NCBI GenBank assembly: GCA_037176705.1
Contig: CM073908.1
Location: forward strand, 128,577,430-128,641,429
Origin: Molossus alvarezi
Taxonomy: Eukaryota > Chordata > Mammalia > Chiroptera > Molossidae
DNA: 64,000 nt
Direction: 5' to 3'
Shown: piece after piece, positions 47,094 through 59,050 of the stretch
How positions within the stretch are numbered: position 1 is the first letter of the stretch
How the letters are laid out: every line of letters begins with the position of its first letter
Program-made: the position numbers and the translations under genes
The notes under the pieces: model-generated
Told to the model about the DNA's origin: nothing
The model's database searches: none
What the model saw: only the letters and a program-made list of their open reading frames with translations

Positions 47094-47307
47094 ATTTTTG
47101 TTGTTATTATTGATTTTTTTTTAGAGAGAGAGGAAGGGAGAGAGACAGAATTATCTATGTGACAGAGAAACATTGATCAGCTGCCTCCTGCATGCCCCCT
47201 ACTGGGGATCGGGCCTGCAACCTGGGCATGTGCCCTGATGGGGAATCCAACTGGGATCTGTCAGTCCATGGGACAATGCTCAATTCACAGAGCCAGACAT
47301 GCCAGGC
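47094..47307 (-). mobile_element. Ves SINE, copy 23, with CTCF-like core
   Basis: Minus-strand copy: 'cagctgcctcctgcatgccc', 'cctactggggatcgggcctg', 'gaatccaactgggatctg'. The flanks 'taaaatgcatattt' (47080-47093) and 'taaaatatatattt' (47308-47321) are a 14-bp TSD with two mismatches. Confidence 0.93.
47193..47205 (-). promoter_or_regulatory. CTCF-like core motif in Ves copy 23
   Basis: Minus strand reads CCAGTAGGGGGCA, a fit to CCASYAGRKGGC. Motif match only. Confidence 0.4.
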
Positions 47308-47658
47308 TAAAATATATATTTCAAATTAGGGCAACAAGTAATTTTTAAAGTATAATTGACATGCTAAGAGGAGATAAAATGATCATATAAATGTTTTATG
47401 AAAACCACAGAGGAAGGAAAAAGAGGAAAAATAAAAACAAAGAACAAATGCCACAAATAGAAAATAGTTACAAATATTTAGATATTGATCCTACTATTTC
47501 AATATTCACATTAAATGTGAATAGTCTAAATACGTCAATTAAAAATAGATATTGTTCAAGTGTTTTTAAAAACATAAGACACAAAAATAAGTTGTCTACA
47601 AACAACCCACCTTAAACATAAAGACTCATGTAGGTTAGTACAAAGATGAAGAAAGATA

Positions 47659-47884
47659 CAGGCATAATTTGGAGATATTGTGAGTCCAATTTGAAACCAC
47701 AGCAATAAAGTGAGTTGTAAACTCTGCCAGTGCAGTGTCTGGTCTTCAACTTGTAAAACAACAACAACAAAAACCAGAAAACTCAACCTCTGTAAAGCAA
47801 AATAAAGTAAATGTTTATTTTCTGTGAATAAAATAATAAAAATGTAACATGGAAACAGAAAAAAAAAAAAACAAGGTATGTCTG
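47659..47884 (+). mobile_element. Tigger-like (pogo) nonautonomous element
   Basis: Ends 'caggcataatttgg' and 'acaaggtatgtctg' are diverged Tigger-type inverted repeats (CAGGCATACCTCG type). The interior has 'agatattgtgagtccaattt', 'accacagcaataaagtgagt' and 'cctctgtaaagcaaaataaa' as in Tigger internal-deletion MITEs. A TA precedes it at 47657-47658; the downstream TA appears mutated to CA. No transposase frame. Confidence 0.8.
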
Positions 47885-48079
47885 CACACCATGCTAACAC
47901 AGAGGGAGGGTTGGGGGATGAGGGGGAGAGAGAGAGAGAACCACTTTGGGGATGACAGTATGAAGAGCTCTGTAGACCATCCCCTAGTGAAGCAAGCGAA
48001 AATGGTGAAGCTATTAAAATAAAACAACATTTTAAAGTATCTGGAAATTGTCCTAAAGGAGTACAGCAAATGAAGAATC

Positions 48080-48560
48080 ATTTATTCATGTAAGTATACT
48101 AAACCTCCATAGAAACAGCAAGAGTCAATGTCATTTGAAAAATGACCCGCCCCCTTCCTCCCTCCCACAACTCCTTCCCTCAGCTCAGAGAGATGTTTCA
48201 TTCCAGATGGGTGTGGCCAAGAAGATTGTGCTCCCTCTCTCCTCAGTTCCCAATCAAAGATTACCATAGCTCTCTGGGAGGGGCAGGCCACCAGCATTTC
48301 TCATTCCTTCCAATTCCAAGATAAAGTGTCTAAATTTCTTGTTAGTACAACTGAGAGGTCAGGGTAATCCTTTCTTCCAATCATCCCTCCTCCCCTCATG
48401 GGACAGAGGTGCAACACATCAAGAATATGGTGTCCTGATCACTCTTGATCCAGCTCATTCATAGGAAAGATTCCATACCAGGGGAGGCAAGGCAAGAAGA
48501 TCAGAAACTTCTGTATGCCAAGCACTTGGAAAGAAAGCTAGACTTTAAAAAAAAAATTAA
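48080..48560. other. Unclassified GC-richer block inside the L1 relic
   Basis: The L1 text stops near 48080 and resumes near 48600. The block between has CT-rich and G-rich stretches ('gacccgcccccttcctccct', 'gggaggggcaggccaccagc', 'cctccctcccctcatggg'-type) and no recognised family. It may be an inserted LTR or other mobile element. Confidence 0.4.
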
Positions 48561-49319
48561 GTATTAATTTCAGAGAATGCAGACTTTCAAGCGTAGAAAA
48601 TTATTAGTAATAAAGAGATGCATTAGTTAATGATAAAGGGGTCAATTTCTGAAGAAGTCATTATAATCCTAAATATATCTGCATCTAACAACAGAGCAAA
48701 ATACATGAGTGAAAAACTGATAAAACAGAAAGGAAAAATAAACAAATCTATTGTATTTGGAGACTTAAACATCCTTATATTGGTAATTAATATATCAATG
48801 AGGCAGAAAACCAATAAGGGTGTGTATGACCTGAATCACACTATCAATCAGTTTGGTCTCATTAACATTATAGAATACTCCATCTAAAAACAGGATAATA
48901 TACATTTCTCTCAAGCTCACATGGAACATTCACCAAGAAAGACCCCATTCTGGGCAATATAGTGTATCTTACTAAATTTAAAGAATATGAATCATTCAAT
49001 GTATTATCTCAGACCATAATGGAATTAAACTACAACTCAGCAACAGAAAGACAGCTGGAAAATCCCCCAAATATTTTGAAATTAAATAACACTTATAAAT
49101 AATTCCTGATCTGATAAATCTCAAGAAAAATTGTAAAATATTTTTAACTAAATGTCAATGAAAATACAATTTAATCAAAATTTGTGGGATGCAATTGCAA
49201 CAAGTGCTTGAGAGAAATTAAATAGCACTAAATGCATGTATTAGAAAATAAGATCCAAAATCACCTGAAATGGACTTGGATTTTTAAACTGAAAATTACA
49301 ATGAAGAAAATTATCATTC

Positions 49320-49470
49320 ATTTCTTTGATTTTTATCAAACATCTTTCACATGTCAGGTATTGTTCTAGGGGTTGGGGATATAGCAGTGAACAAAAAGGA
49401 AAACCCCTGCTATACTTCAGTTTACATTTTAATGGGGACAATTGAACATCAAACAAGTAAAATAGTTTTT
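49320..49470 (-). repeat. L2 3'-end relic
   Basis: 'catgtcaggtattgttctag', 'gggttggggatatagcagtg', 'aacaaaaaggaaaacccctg' and 'cagtttacattttaatgggg' are the antisense L2 3' terminus. Confidence 0.8.
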
Positions 49471-49487
49471 TAAAAATGCTTCCAGCC

Positions 49488-49718
49488 CAGCCAGCCAGTG
49501 TGGCTCAGTTGGTTGAGCCTGGACCCATGCACAGAGAGGGGAGATGTAGCTGGTTCAATTCCGGGTCAGGGCACATGCCCGGGCTGCAGGCTTGATCCCC
49601 AGTAGGGGGCGTACAGGAGGCAATCAATCAATGTTTCTTTCTCAGTGATGTTTCTATCTCTGCCTCTCCCTTCCTCTCTCTCTCTAAAAATCAATAAAAA
49701 CATTTAAAAATAAAATAA
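49488..49718 (+). mobile_element. Ves SINE, copy 24, with CTCF-like core
   Basis: 'gccagtgtggctcagttggt', 'gcacagagaggggagatg' (an extra A/G stretch), 'gggcgtacaggaggcaatca', tail 'ctaaaaatcaataaaaac'. The flanks share 'cttccag' (49480-49486 and about 49724). Confidence 0.93.
49599..49611 (+). promoter_or_regulatory. CTCF-like core motif in Ves copy 24
   Basis: CCAGTAGGGGGCG on the plus strand fits CCASYAGRKGGC. Motif match only. Confidence 0.45.
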
Positions 49719-49944
49719 AAGTTCTTCCAGAGGGCCATGAGTGATGTAAAAAAATAGAACTGGGTAATGTGACAAGTGTTAGGGGGAAGGGGGAATTCTT
49801 GGTGGTGTGACTAGAGAATTATAACATTCAACCGAGAATTACACAACAGTATTATGGCACTCTATGTTATAGTATTAGTCTTCAGCCTCTCTTTCAACTT
49901 ACTGAGGTGTTTGTTTTTTAATCTTAGGAAACATCTTTGTCTTA
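49719..49944. other. Unique sequence
   Basis: No feature recognised. Confidence 0.35.
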
Positions 49945-50170
49945 TTTTTTTTTTCACACTTCATTTTATGAATATGTATCTATAGACTGAGATGGAGAGA
50001 GAGAGAAACATCAATGCAAGAGAGATACATCGACTGGTTGCCTCCTGCACAACTCCAAACAGGGCCGGGGATCAAATCGCTACTGAGGTTCATGCCTTTG
50101 ACCGGAATCGAATCCATGACTCTTTGGTCCGCGGGCCAATGTTCTAACCGCTAAGCCAAACTGGCCAGGG
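49945..50170 (-). mobile_element. Ves SINE, copy 25
   Basis: Minus-strand copy: 'gactggttgcctcctgcaca', 'gaccggaatcgaatccatga', 'ggtccgcgggccaatgttct', 'aaccgctaagccaaactggc'. The tail part is diverged. No clear TSD. Confidence 0.92.
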
Positions 50171-52139
50171 TGAGGTTAATATATATTTAACTATATTTGC
50201 TTATGGGCAAATTGTAAAAGCAAGTATTTCTATATTTGCTTGAGCAAATCTAGACATGAATTTTTTTAAAAAGACAAGTGATTTTTTAAAAAGAGAATAA
50301 CATTATTAGTATCAGAGAGATGTGTATTTTAACAACTTGAAATTTGACATTTTAATTATAAGCAAAAAAAGTCAAGACATATTCCAAATCTTTTATATTC
50401 AGGAAAAGAAAATGATAAGGATCCAAAAATATGTGCTTAAGTTTGTCTAAAATTACATCTTTTGCAAAACCCAGAGGCTTGACACTTGAAATCTGTTCAT
50501 CAGAGAATGATGCCTTAGCAAATCAATATAATTGAATTAAAAAACAAGGTTAAACTGCATTTTTCTGATTTTGAAATTCAATTGGGTACTTGCCTAAACA
50601 ATATATACATAACATGTTGTTTCATTTTGTGTGGACAAAACTAATAAAAACTAAATATGTAGGCACAAAAGTAGTTTCTTTGTATATGAATTTTTATACA
50701 ATAGTTATATTGTTGTTGATCTCTGTAATTCAAACATGCCACTTAGTCAACACTTCCTTTTTTCCTTGGAGTAATGCACAAAGGCTGGTCTCCAACCCAC
50801 AGCTGTGACCTCTTTATACCACATGTAATTCTCCTAAACAGTTCACACGATCTCTGATGGTCAAGCCTAGCAGGCCACACAAAGTTCTTAGACCTCATGG
50901 GAGAAAGTTATACCAAATGATCTCTGACATTCTAGGCTTCAATATAATTTTGTTCAATGTGTTCTTTAGATAATTCTTATTATGTTTCTGCTCCTCTCTC
51001 TGCTTGTGGTCATCTAAGGCTTACATATCTGAGCTCTTTTTGACATGAAGAAATTATATTTGGTACATATGTGGGTTTGAATTTCAAGGCTTAATTTATT
51101 CATGTCTAATTATTATATCCAGTTCAACTAACTTTTTATTCATGTGCACAACTCAGGTAACCAAATCATGTCTTTGTTGCTCTATCCTGTCATCCTGCCG
51201 TTATCTGACAATATAGGTCTATTTGAATTCATAATTTCCAGCCTGCATCTTTCATAGCCTCAGAATGAGAATATTGACAACTGTCTGTGCAAAATGAATA
51301 GAATTTTAACCATCAAAACTACATCTTTTTTTTATTTTTGCCAGAATAATTAATGCTTTACAATTTGTCAAAAGTATACATTGTTAATTACAATAGTCCA
51401 CATATTTTCTATGAGTTTCATTATAATATTGGAAGCTTTATTAGTCACCAGTACATATCATAGTCTAGTCTTATTTTACATGCATCCTGAGATTAAAATA
51501 TATTTACATAAAATTTACTGAATTAAATTGAGAAAGAATTATCATATTTTTTAAGTTGAAATAATTCAACTAGGTTAAACCTCTAACATAGTTTTAAATC
51601 ACAATATGTCATTGTGGTACACCTGATTGAATATTATTTAAGCTCTAAATCTAAATAAAGCAAGTTTATTTGGGATAGAGGAAATTGTCATTTGTGCTTA
51701 TTATTTACACTTATGAAGAAGGATGGTGATTAATTTCATTGTCTGAATTTCTAACTTAAGAGATTTGACCAGTTGATAGGGGAAAAAAAGTATTTTTTTT
51801 TCAAATGGCTATCTATGCCTATCAGAAATTTTACTAGATGCAGGCAGGCAGAAACACAGTTCTTCATTATATAATAGATCTAATAGGACAGTGGGCCTGA
51901 GAAATATGGGTTTGTGAAATAAATTTCAATCAATTTGAGGTTAAATAGTTTTGTTTTTTTCCTAAAATAGTTTGAGCTCTATGCTTTTTTGTTCTCTTCA
52001 CTTCTCCTTTTCACCTACATACTGACCTTGGGATATCTAGTAGCACATATTAACCTCCACACAATAAAGGAATTTAAAGTTACTATATTGTAACACCGGT
52101 ACTGCAAATAAAACTTCGAAGTTGGCTGCCTTAGTCTCT
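50171..52139. other. Unique AT-rich sequence, no feature recognised
   Basis: About 2 kb without repeats or motif-bearing frames. The 72-residue frame at 50590 has no domain. Confidence 0.45.
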
Positions 52140-52662
52140 ACCTAGCCACCATTCTCTGCCTTTCTCTCAAGTTCATTTATTGCTTTTCATTACTAATAGT
52201 TGTATATATGTCCAAATCCAATGAACAGTACTCTATCTTCATCTTACTCCATTTTTTAGCTCTATTCAATACATTTGATTTCATCTTGAATCATACTGGG
52301 CTCCCACAAAATCACTCAATTTTTCTCCTATCTCATCTTTCTTGCATCTCAGTTCCCTTTGCCAGCTCCTGAAATACTGAAGCATCCCAGAGCCCAATCC
52401 TATGACCTCAATTTTTTTTATACCTACTTATATTCAGCTTCAATAGTTTTAAATACCATTTACATGCCAATGACTCCTCCTGTTTAGATATCCAGTCTTA
52501 CCTGTCCACTAAGCTGCCAGCAGACTCCTTGAAAAAGTGATGTGAATTCTGAATGGAAACCTCAAATTTAACATGTCTAAAACAATAACTTGTCTCTGTC
52601 CTAACTGGCCCCATCTCAGTAAATAGCCCCATCATGAACACAGTTGCTCCAAAAACTTAGAA

Positions 52663-52735
52663 GTCATATATTATATATTATATGTTATACATTATGTATC
52701 ACATATCATATATTATATATTGCACATTATATATT
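52663..52735. repeat. (TATAT)n-like imperfect repeat inside L2
   Basis: Units resembling 'catatattata' recur with small changes. This is a local expansion not found in the other L2 copies here. Confidence 0.8.
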
Positions 52736-52929
52736 CTTCATATATTTCTCATTCCCCACATCCAGTTCATCATCAAGTCCTATTTGATTCTATTTCCAAA
52801 TTGTCACCCAACGCAGTCTTTATCTCTCCATTTTTCATTCATCACCCTAGACCTAGCAACTATACTCTTTTGCTAGAATGATAGCCTCTTATTCCATAAC
52901 CAAATTAATGTTTTAAAAAATGTAAATCA

Positions 52930-53146
52930 GCCCTGGCTGGTTAGGTAAGTGGTTAGAGCGTCGGCTCTGAGGGCACGAACCTCAGTTGCAGTTTGTCTCA
53001 GGCCCTGGTGGGGTCGTGTGGGTGGCAAGCACTCAATGTGTCTCTCTCACATCGATGTTTCTCTCTCTCTCTTTGTCTCTCTCTCCCTCCCACTCTATCT
53101 GAAGATAAATGCAAAAATGTCCTCAGGTGAGGATAAAAAAAAAAAA
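52930..53146 (+). mobile_element. Ves SINE, copy 26 (internal head deletion)
   Basis: 'gccctggctggttaggtaag' then 'gttagagcgtcggctctgag' runs straight into 'ggcacgaacctcagttgcag', so about 35 bases including the B box are missing. Tail 'gtcctcaggtgaggat' plus A-tract. TSD 'gtaaatca' lies at 52922-52929 and 53147-53154. Confidence 0.93.
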
Positions 53147-53705
53147 GTAAATCATATCTCATTCTTCCACTTACTAGATTCCAGAGGTTTCCATTACACT
53201 GAGAACAAAATGGAAATTCCAAATCATGCCCTACAAGGTCACAGTTAATTCTCCAGTATTTCCTACCACTTTACCCTTTTACTCATTTATCTACAGCCTT
53301 TGAAAACTCCACTGTTTGATTCACTATGAATTTTGTTTACTACCTATCAGCCACAATGACCTTATTTTTATTTCTTATATACATTGTTTTGCTCCTGCTG
53401 CATGTCTTTGACATTCACTATTCTTTCTGCTTGGAATGAGCTTTTCCCAGATTCTTATATTTATTTGTAAGTCAGGTATCAAGTCAAATGATACCTCCTT
53501 AAAGACCTGTCTCACCACCCTATCTGAAATAGCTAGCTTTGCCAATCACTATCATGTTTTATTTTATTTACAGCATGAAGTACTATGGAATTATCTGGTT
53601 TATTTAAGCTTATGACGTTGTACCTACCATTTTACCCCCAGTGTCTACAACAGTATCTTGCACATAGTAGCCAACTTATATCATTACATGTTGAATCAGT
53701 ATTAA

Positions 53706-56690
53706 ATGAAAATAATTACTAGGTCTTATACTTTTTGATAAAAAGAACTAAGTCATCTATTTTAATAACCCTCCAGTATGTTCTGTGAAACACACAACCC
53801 AAGCAATCACTATAAAAGCAGATAGCTGTAAGACTCTAAGAAGAGTTTGTACAACCTGATAGAACATACATTTACTCTTTTCATTTGTGTATCTCAAAAT
53901 ATTTTCTTTAAAAAACCACTTCTTGAAATTACTTCTATAATGATTTAGAAGGCTACAAGAACAAAAAAAGCACTGACTAAAAACATTCTCCCCGTTGATT
54001 CCCTAATGCTGAGAAAAAGCAGCAATAAGAGAGAAATAAATATCCTCCTCCTCCTACAAATAGTAATTGCAAAGGTAATGTAATCCTTTGTTGGTTACAA
54101 AGTGGGGTACAAATGTAGATCTTACACTTATATGCTTCCAATAAATACAAATTTGTTTCTCAGAAAATATTTAACTTTTTCTTATTAAAAACACATAGCT
54201 AACTTCATACTCATTCCAATTCAAGTATAATATTATTTAAGTATTTAAATATCTAACCATATAAATAATATTTAAATTATCTGCAGAATAATTAAGTAGA
54301 ATATGCATTTACATTCATATACACAGGAAAACAGATTCTCATTAACTCTTCATGTATTAATTCCAGTTCACTACTTTTTTTTATGTTTGCAATTCCCAGA
54401 GCTGTAGGCATCTAAATTAAATATAAACACGAATTTGAATCGAAGTTTTAATAATTTGTCATTGAACAGTAATTTACAGATGGTGTGGCATAACCACATG
54501 GCAACATGAACTAAGTGTTCTCATTTCAAAATCTCAAAAGGCACCTAGATGTTTTCCTTAATTCAAAACATCTGGTTGTAACATCATTTTTCCTAATCTT
54601 CAACTTTTTCTCAAGGTTTTTTCACAAAAGAAACATGTTTGATTTAAGCTAAGTTATCCATTGACATTTTCAAGCCTCTTCTTCATAATTCCTACCTCAT
54701 TTTACTGTTTGAAAATTGGTTTGATTTCATGACAAAAGATTTCATGGGAAAGTATGGCACCAGGCACAGAAAGGAGAGTTTGGAAAACACAGGTCTTGAA
54801 TCTATGCTCATGTGCTACTCAACACTCTGCCTCAGACACTTTCCTTACCCTGTGCTCTCAGCTGCCTCCTCCTTGGGACTCTTCTCCATGCCTTCCACCT
54901 GATGGAGAGTTTTCCTCCAAAACTGTCAGGCATCATCAGAAGTTTTGAAGAGAGGAGAATCACATGAGAGATTTTTCAAGAAAACCTTCCAATCACATCC
55001 AAAATGTGTCAATATGATTCTACTTTTCCTACTTATTAAACTACATATTATAAACTATAAATCAAATTTAGGATGATAGGAAAACTAATGGTATGCATCA
55101 ATAAAGTTTAAATATTTTATCTCAATCATACAAAACCTGACTTCTTTAAGGTAGGATGACACAAAATCTACATGATAAGTTGTCAAGTTTCAGATAATTA
55201 TTTCTTAGAGCATGAAGGAACTGATTTGAGGAAGCATAAGCAACATAAAACTAAAACTAAAGAATATAATAAAAAATTAAAATAACTACACAAATAAAAT
55301 TCATTATATGCAAGATTCTATGTGAGGTATCAATTTAGTCAAGTATATGTTCTTTTCTAATTCAGAATATTCAACAGTGTAATCACTCAGGTGTTGATCA
55401 CAAGAAAAAGTGAAAAATACTATTCAGTCCCCAGCAGCTGTAATTCGGAACACAAACATTAAATTCAAACAGAATCCAGTATCACCTGCAGGTAAAATGA
55501 AAAGGGATACAAGGTCATCAATAGTTATGCCATATTAAATTAAAATAATAGATGTGGATTTAGGAACATTATACAAATGTTGAAAAGGGTATATATGTAA
55601 ATCCAAAGCCTGAATCTTATCATTGGTGGATAAGATAAAATTGAGAAAACTGTCCCTTAAAAATACTAGGTACTGAAAGGAAGGGTTGAACAAAAAACAA
55701 ACAACAACAAAAAACCTCCAAAAATAAAATAAACAAAAAGAAGCAAAGTTATTGTTGTATCAACCCCATGCATGCTGTAGAATGAGACTCTCTCCAATTA
55801 GCTTCTGTAGATTGTCTCATCTCAGACAATTAGAGCTAGTTGCACAAAAATTGTCTCATTCAGAACATGCTTTGAGAGCGCTTACAACATCCCAATGGAG
55901 CTTCCAAACTTGCTTTGTTTTCCTAATTGAAAACTTAGAAGGTAATAACCCCCTCTCAATTCAAAGAAAGCCTCAAACCCTAGGATACAAAGCTGTTTTC
56001 AAAGAAATTTAAAATAAAATCATGTATCATTAAAAATTGAACAAAACAAACCAAGCACGTCTTCCAAAGAAGCAAAAACATGCCTTTTAAACAAACAGTA
56101 AGTCACCACTGTTCATTGCAGAGTGGCGTGTCAGATACAGTGGCAGAATGAATGTGCAAATTGCCAAATTAAACTAATTCATGTTCTGACTTAAAATAAA
56201 ACACCCTCAATGTTGTAGGCCACTTCTATTCTCCAGCATTCCTAGGGTTTGCTGTGATCTGTCTTGAGAGACATGGAGACATTGAGCAGCTGCTTTGGCT
56301 CATGCCCCACTCCTGGCAGGCACCCTTCCATGCAGGATTCCTTTCTTGCATCTAGTCCTCCTTCATGTAATGACCTACATGTGCACCTATATGGCAAAAA
56401 TTCTAAAGATAAGGCGGAGGATAAAGCTGTACAATCCCCATCACAATGAAGTAACTGAAAGCTGCCCTTCTGAGCAGAAGAAATGCCACCTCAAGATCCC
56501 AGGATAGCTATAGTGCTTCTGGCTTTGGCTATTGCAATTCCAGCAGAGAACATGTATAATCTTCATGAATGGTCAGGTCAACCCGACAGCTAAATACACA
56601 ATTTAATTCTCCCTTTCCAGAGAAATGTAAAGTCTGATAAAAGTATTAATTTTGTGTAAGTTAAATTAACTCATTTGCTCATGTAACCAT
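53706..56690. other. Unique, SINE-free sequence
   Basis: About 3 kb with no recognised repeat. 56234-56520 is GC-richer ('catgccccactcctggcagg', 'cagaagaaatgccacctcaa'). The 86-residue frame at 55752-56012 and the frames at 54754 and 56264-56507 lack any recognisable domain or start context. Confidence 0.45.
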
Positions 56691-56694
56691 TTGT

Positions 56695-57110
56695 CACAGA
56701 ATGTCATGTGCAAGCCCCTGTGTGAGGGCTTATAAAGGTTATAAAGTTAAACTATATAAAGATCATTCCTCAAGGAGCTTCCAATACTGGAGAAGAGCTA
56801 TGACGTGCACATAAATTGCCACAGGAATATATACAGTGCTGTGATGACATTCTTCAGCATGCTTAAATCCAAAAACCAAATACAAATATGTATTGAGCAC
56901 TAATTATGCAATGACTCGTTTAAGCACAGTGATTCTAAAAGACATATACATAAACATGTATAAGGTATTTTTATACTCAATGAGCTTATACTATTTAGTT
57001 GGGTAAATAAAACAGAGATGTTAAAAAAAATTCAGTAATCATATATCCTAATCATTTTTTAATCCTCAGCACCTGGCACACAGTAGTTCCTTGATAAATG
57101 TGAGTTTTGT
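56695..57110 (-). repeat. Faint L2/MIR-like relics
   Basis: 'cattcctcaaggagcttcca' (about 56766) and 'aatatgtattgagcactaat' (about 56886) read like antisense L2 3' ends. 'agcacctggcacacagtagt' (about 57068) reads as a sense L2/MIR tail. Too degraded to delimit. Confidence 0.4.
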
Positions 57111-57124
57111 GAATTAACATTTAA

Positions 57125-57200
57125 CTGTGTGTATATTGGTATGTATGTATGTGTGCATGTGGGTGCATATGTGTATATGCATGTATGTATGTGTATATCA
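57125..57200. repeat. (TATG)n/(TG)n imperfect tandem repeat
   Basis: 'ggtatgtatgtatgtgtgca' and 'gcatgtatgtatgtgtat' with interruptions. Confidence 0.85.
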
Positions 57201-57579
57201 TACATTATACTAGTATAAAAGAAGCCTGAAACCTTTTAAAATGCAACTCCCTATGTTTGTTTGAGGAATTTCTCTGAAATTAGCAGAGGAAGATTCATTG
57301 ATTCAATCCTTCATTATAAGCACATATGAAAGAAACTTGAAAAACCTCTAAGAAGTAAATGTTGACTTTAGGAAAATGCTCTGGGTATGAAATTTACAAC
57401 AAGAGAGGGATTTAGCTCTCTGAGACTTTTATGCCAGATGTACAGTGGGCCACTCTGAACCCAAACTACAAAAGATATGTAATGTTGAAAACCTAAACAT
57501 GCATTTGTCCAGGAAGAAAACAGAATAGAAATGCTACATGAGCTATTACTGCTCAACAGAATTTTAAGTTTAATAAAAA
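57201..57579. other. Unique sequence
   Basis: No feature recognised. The 97-residue minus-strand frame at 57368-57661 has no domain. Confidence 0.35.
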
Positions 57580-58005
57580 CAACTGGAATCACCTTCCACC
57601 TCTCTCTCTTTCGACTGTACAACAACCACAAGTTTTTATTAATTTCATATTGTACTAGCATTCAAAGTTATCTCTTCTTTCTATTTCTAATGCCATTGCC
57701 TCAATTCATGACTTCCTTGTTTGGACTACTGGTCTCATTTCCTACCCTTTGGTCTCAGGGCTTTTTCCAATCTATCTCGTCAGAATATTCCTGCTGTACA
57801 CCTGCTTCAATTTTCTTCCGTGGTTCCCCATTTCCTACAAGATATCAGTCACATTTCTTGTTATATCATACAAAGCCCTTTGTAATATGGTTCCCATCTA
57901 TTTTTTCTACCTTTTCTCCTGACACATTCCTTCCTCCTGTCCCCCATCCTGTGACGAAAGGTGCATGTATTCCAGCCATATCCAACTCTTTCATCTAAAT
58001 GCCAC
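57580..58005 (+). repeat. L2 relic
   Basis: 'cacctgcttcaattttcttc', 'cgtggttccccatttcctac', 'catacaaagccctttgtaat' resemble L2 C-terminal coding ('...cttcccatttcctacagg', '...tacaaggccct' type). It explains the 155-residue open frame at 57531-57998, which shows no start context or domain. Confidence 0.6.
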
Positions 58006-58232
58006 TCTAGTGTACTTCTGTGATACCACAGAGAAAGCCCACCCCAAAGTTTCCCTGTCATAATTCCTGGAACATGTGCATGTGTTATTTTACATGGCAA
58101 AGGGTACTTTTCAGGTGTGATTAAGGATCTTGAGAGGAGGAGATTATTCTAGGTTAACCTTGTGGACCTTAAGTGTAATCACAAGAATCCTTGTAAGAGG
58201 GAAACAGGACAGTTAGAATCAGAGAAGATGTG

Positions 58233-58388
58233 CCCTGGCCGGTATGGCTCAGCGGTAAGGGTGTCGCCTGCCGACTGAAGAGTCCCGGGTTTGATTCTGG
58301 ACAAGGGCACATACCTCAGTTGCAGTTTGTCCCCGGCCGCGGTTGGGGTTGTGCAGGTGGCAACCAATCGATGTGTCTCTCTCACATC

Positions 58389-58455
<67 letters not shown>

Positions 58456-58533
58456 CCTCTCTCCCTCCAGCTCTATCTGAAGATTAATGTAAAAAAATTA
58501 TCCTTGGGTGAGGATTATGAAAAAAAAGGAAAA
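58233..58533 (+). mobile_element. Ves SINE, copy 27, expanded (TC)n
   Basis: Full-length head and body ('gccctggccggtatggctca', 'gggtttgattctggacaagg', 'caggtggcaaccaatcgatg') with an unusually long TC run and tail 'atccttgggtgaggatt'. A perfect 17-bp TSD 'gaatcagagaagatgtg' lies at 58216-58232 and 58534-58550. Confidence 0.96.
58393..58452. repeat. (TC)~30 microsatellite in SINE
   Basis: About 60 uninterrupted bases in the CT-rich segment of Ves copy 27. The other copies have far shorter runs. It produces the 'SLSLSL' open frames. Confidence 0.97.
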
Positions 58534-59050
58534 GAATCAGAGAAGATGTGACAGTTGAAGCAGAGATCTAAGAGAGAGTTTGGAAGATGCAATGCCCCTG
58601 GATTTTAGTTTAGGATGAAGCCACAAGACATGGAATGTAAATGGCTTCTAGAAGCTGGTGAAGGCAAGAAAACAGGTTATCCCCTGGAGCCTCCTGAAAG
58701 AATACAGCCCTGCTGAATCCTTGATTTAAGGACTTCTGACCTCTAAAACTGTAAGGTAAATTTGTGTTGTTTAAGTTACTCAGCTTGTGGAAATTTTTGC
58801 AGCAGCAATAGGAAATAAATACACTACACTGTGTCTCATCTCTCTCTCTTTTTTCCCCCCAAATCTTTAACAGTAGAGATGGTAGATAATTCATCTTTTT
58901 TTTAATTCCCTGGAAAATTCATTCATACTCATTTATAGTATGTTTTGTTTAAAAATATTTGCTAAATATGAAAGTGTAACTAGAAAAGATGTGAATATGA
59001 CTGGACAATGCCTATAGCACCACCAGTTTCAAAGTTATGACAGATGCATG

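Larger units (their letters stand above)
45890..49250 (+). repeat. Old L1 relic (ORF1/5' region into ORF2), with insertions
   Basis: Sense L1M text: 'cagatgctgaaattatcaga' and 'gaaattaaaaatggctttaa' in the ORF1 part. At about 47495-47560 the plus strand conceptually gives FTLNVNSLNTSIKNR, resembling the start of the L1 ORF2 endonuclease domain. At about 48755 it gives FGDLNIL, the endonuclease GDxN-type motif region. Ves copy 23 and a Tigger-like element sit inside, and 48080-48560 does not match L1. All frames are broken. The 142-residue minus-strand frame at 45887-46315 is antisense L1. Confidence 0.85.
52140..53705 (+). repeat. L2 relic, 3' 1.4 kb, with insertions
   Basis: Sense L2 words in order: 'gctcctgaaatactgaagca', 'tttaaataccatttacatgc', 'caatgactcctcctgtttag', 'aacatgtctaaaacaataac', 'ccccatctcagtaaatagcc', 'ccccacatccagttcatcat', 'ctttctgcttggaatgagct', 'atgatacctccttaaagacc', 'gcacatagtagccaacttat'. 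A TATA-rich expansion sits at 52663-52735 and Ves copy 26 at 52930-53146. Dead: multiple stops and indels. Confidence 0.88.
58018..58823 (+). mobile_element. MLT1-like LTR, copy 4, split by a SINE
   Basis: 'cataattcctggaacatgtg', 'gtgattaaggatcttgagag', 'agtgtaatcacaagaatcct', then Ves copy 27, then 'gaagctggtgaaggcaagaa', 'aaactgtaaggtaaatttgt' and 'cagcagcaataggaaataaa'. Removing the SINE and one TSD copy leaves a continuous LTR of about 490 bases. Confidence 0.85.

Noticed and set aside
57531..57998. Longest open frame in the window (155 residues, plus strand)
   Set aside because: It lies mostly in an L2 relic, has no recognisable domain and no splice or promoter context.
58230..58551. 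Two serine-leucine repeat frames
   Set aside because: Translations of the (TC)n in a SINE.
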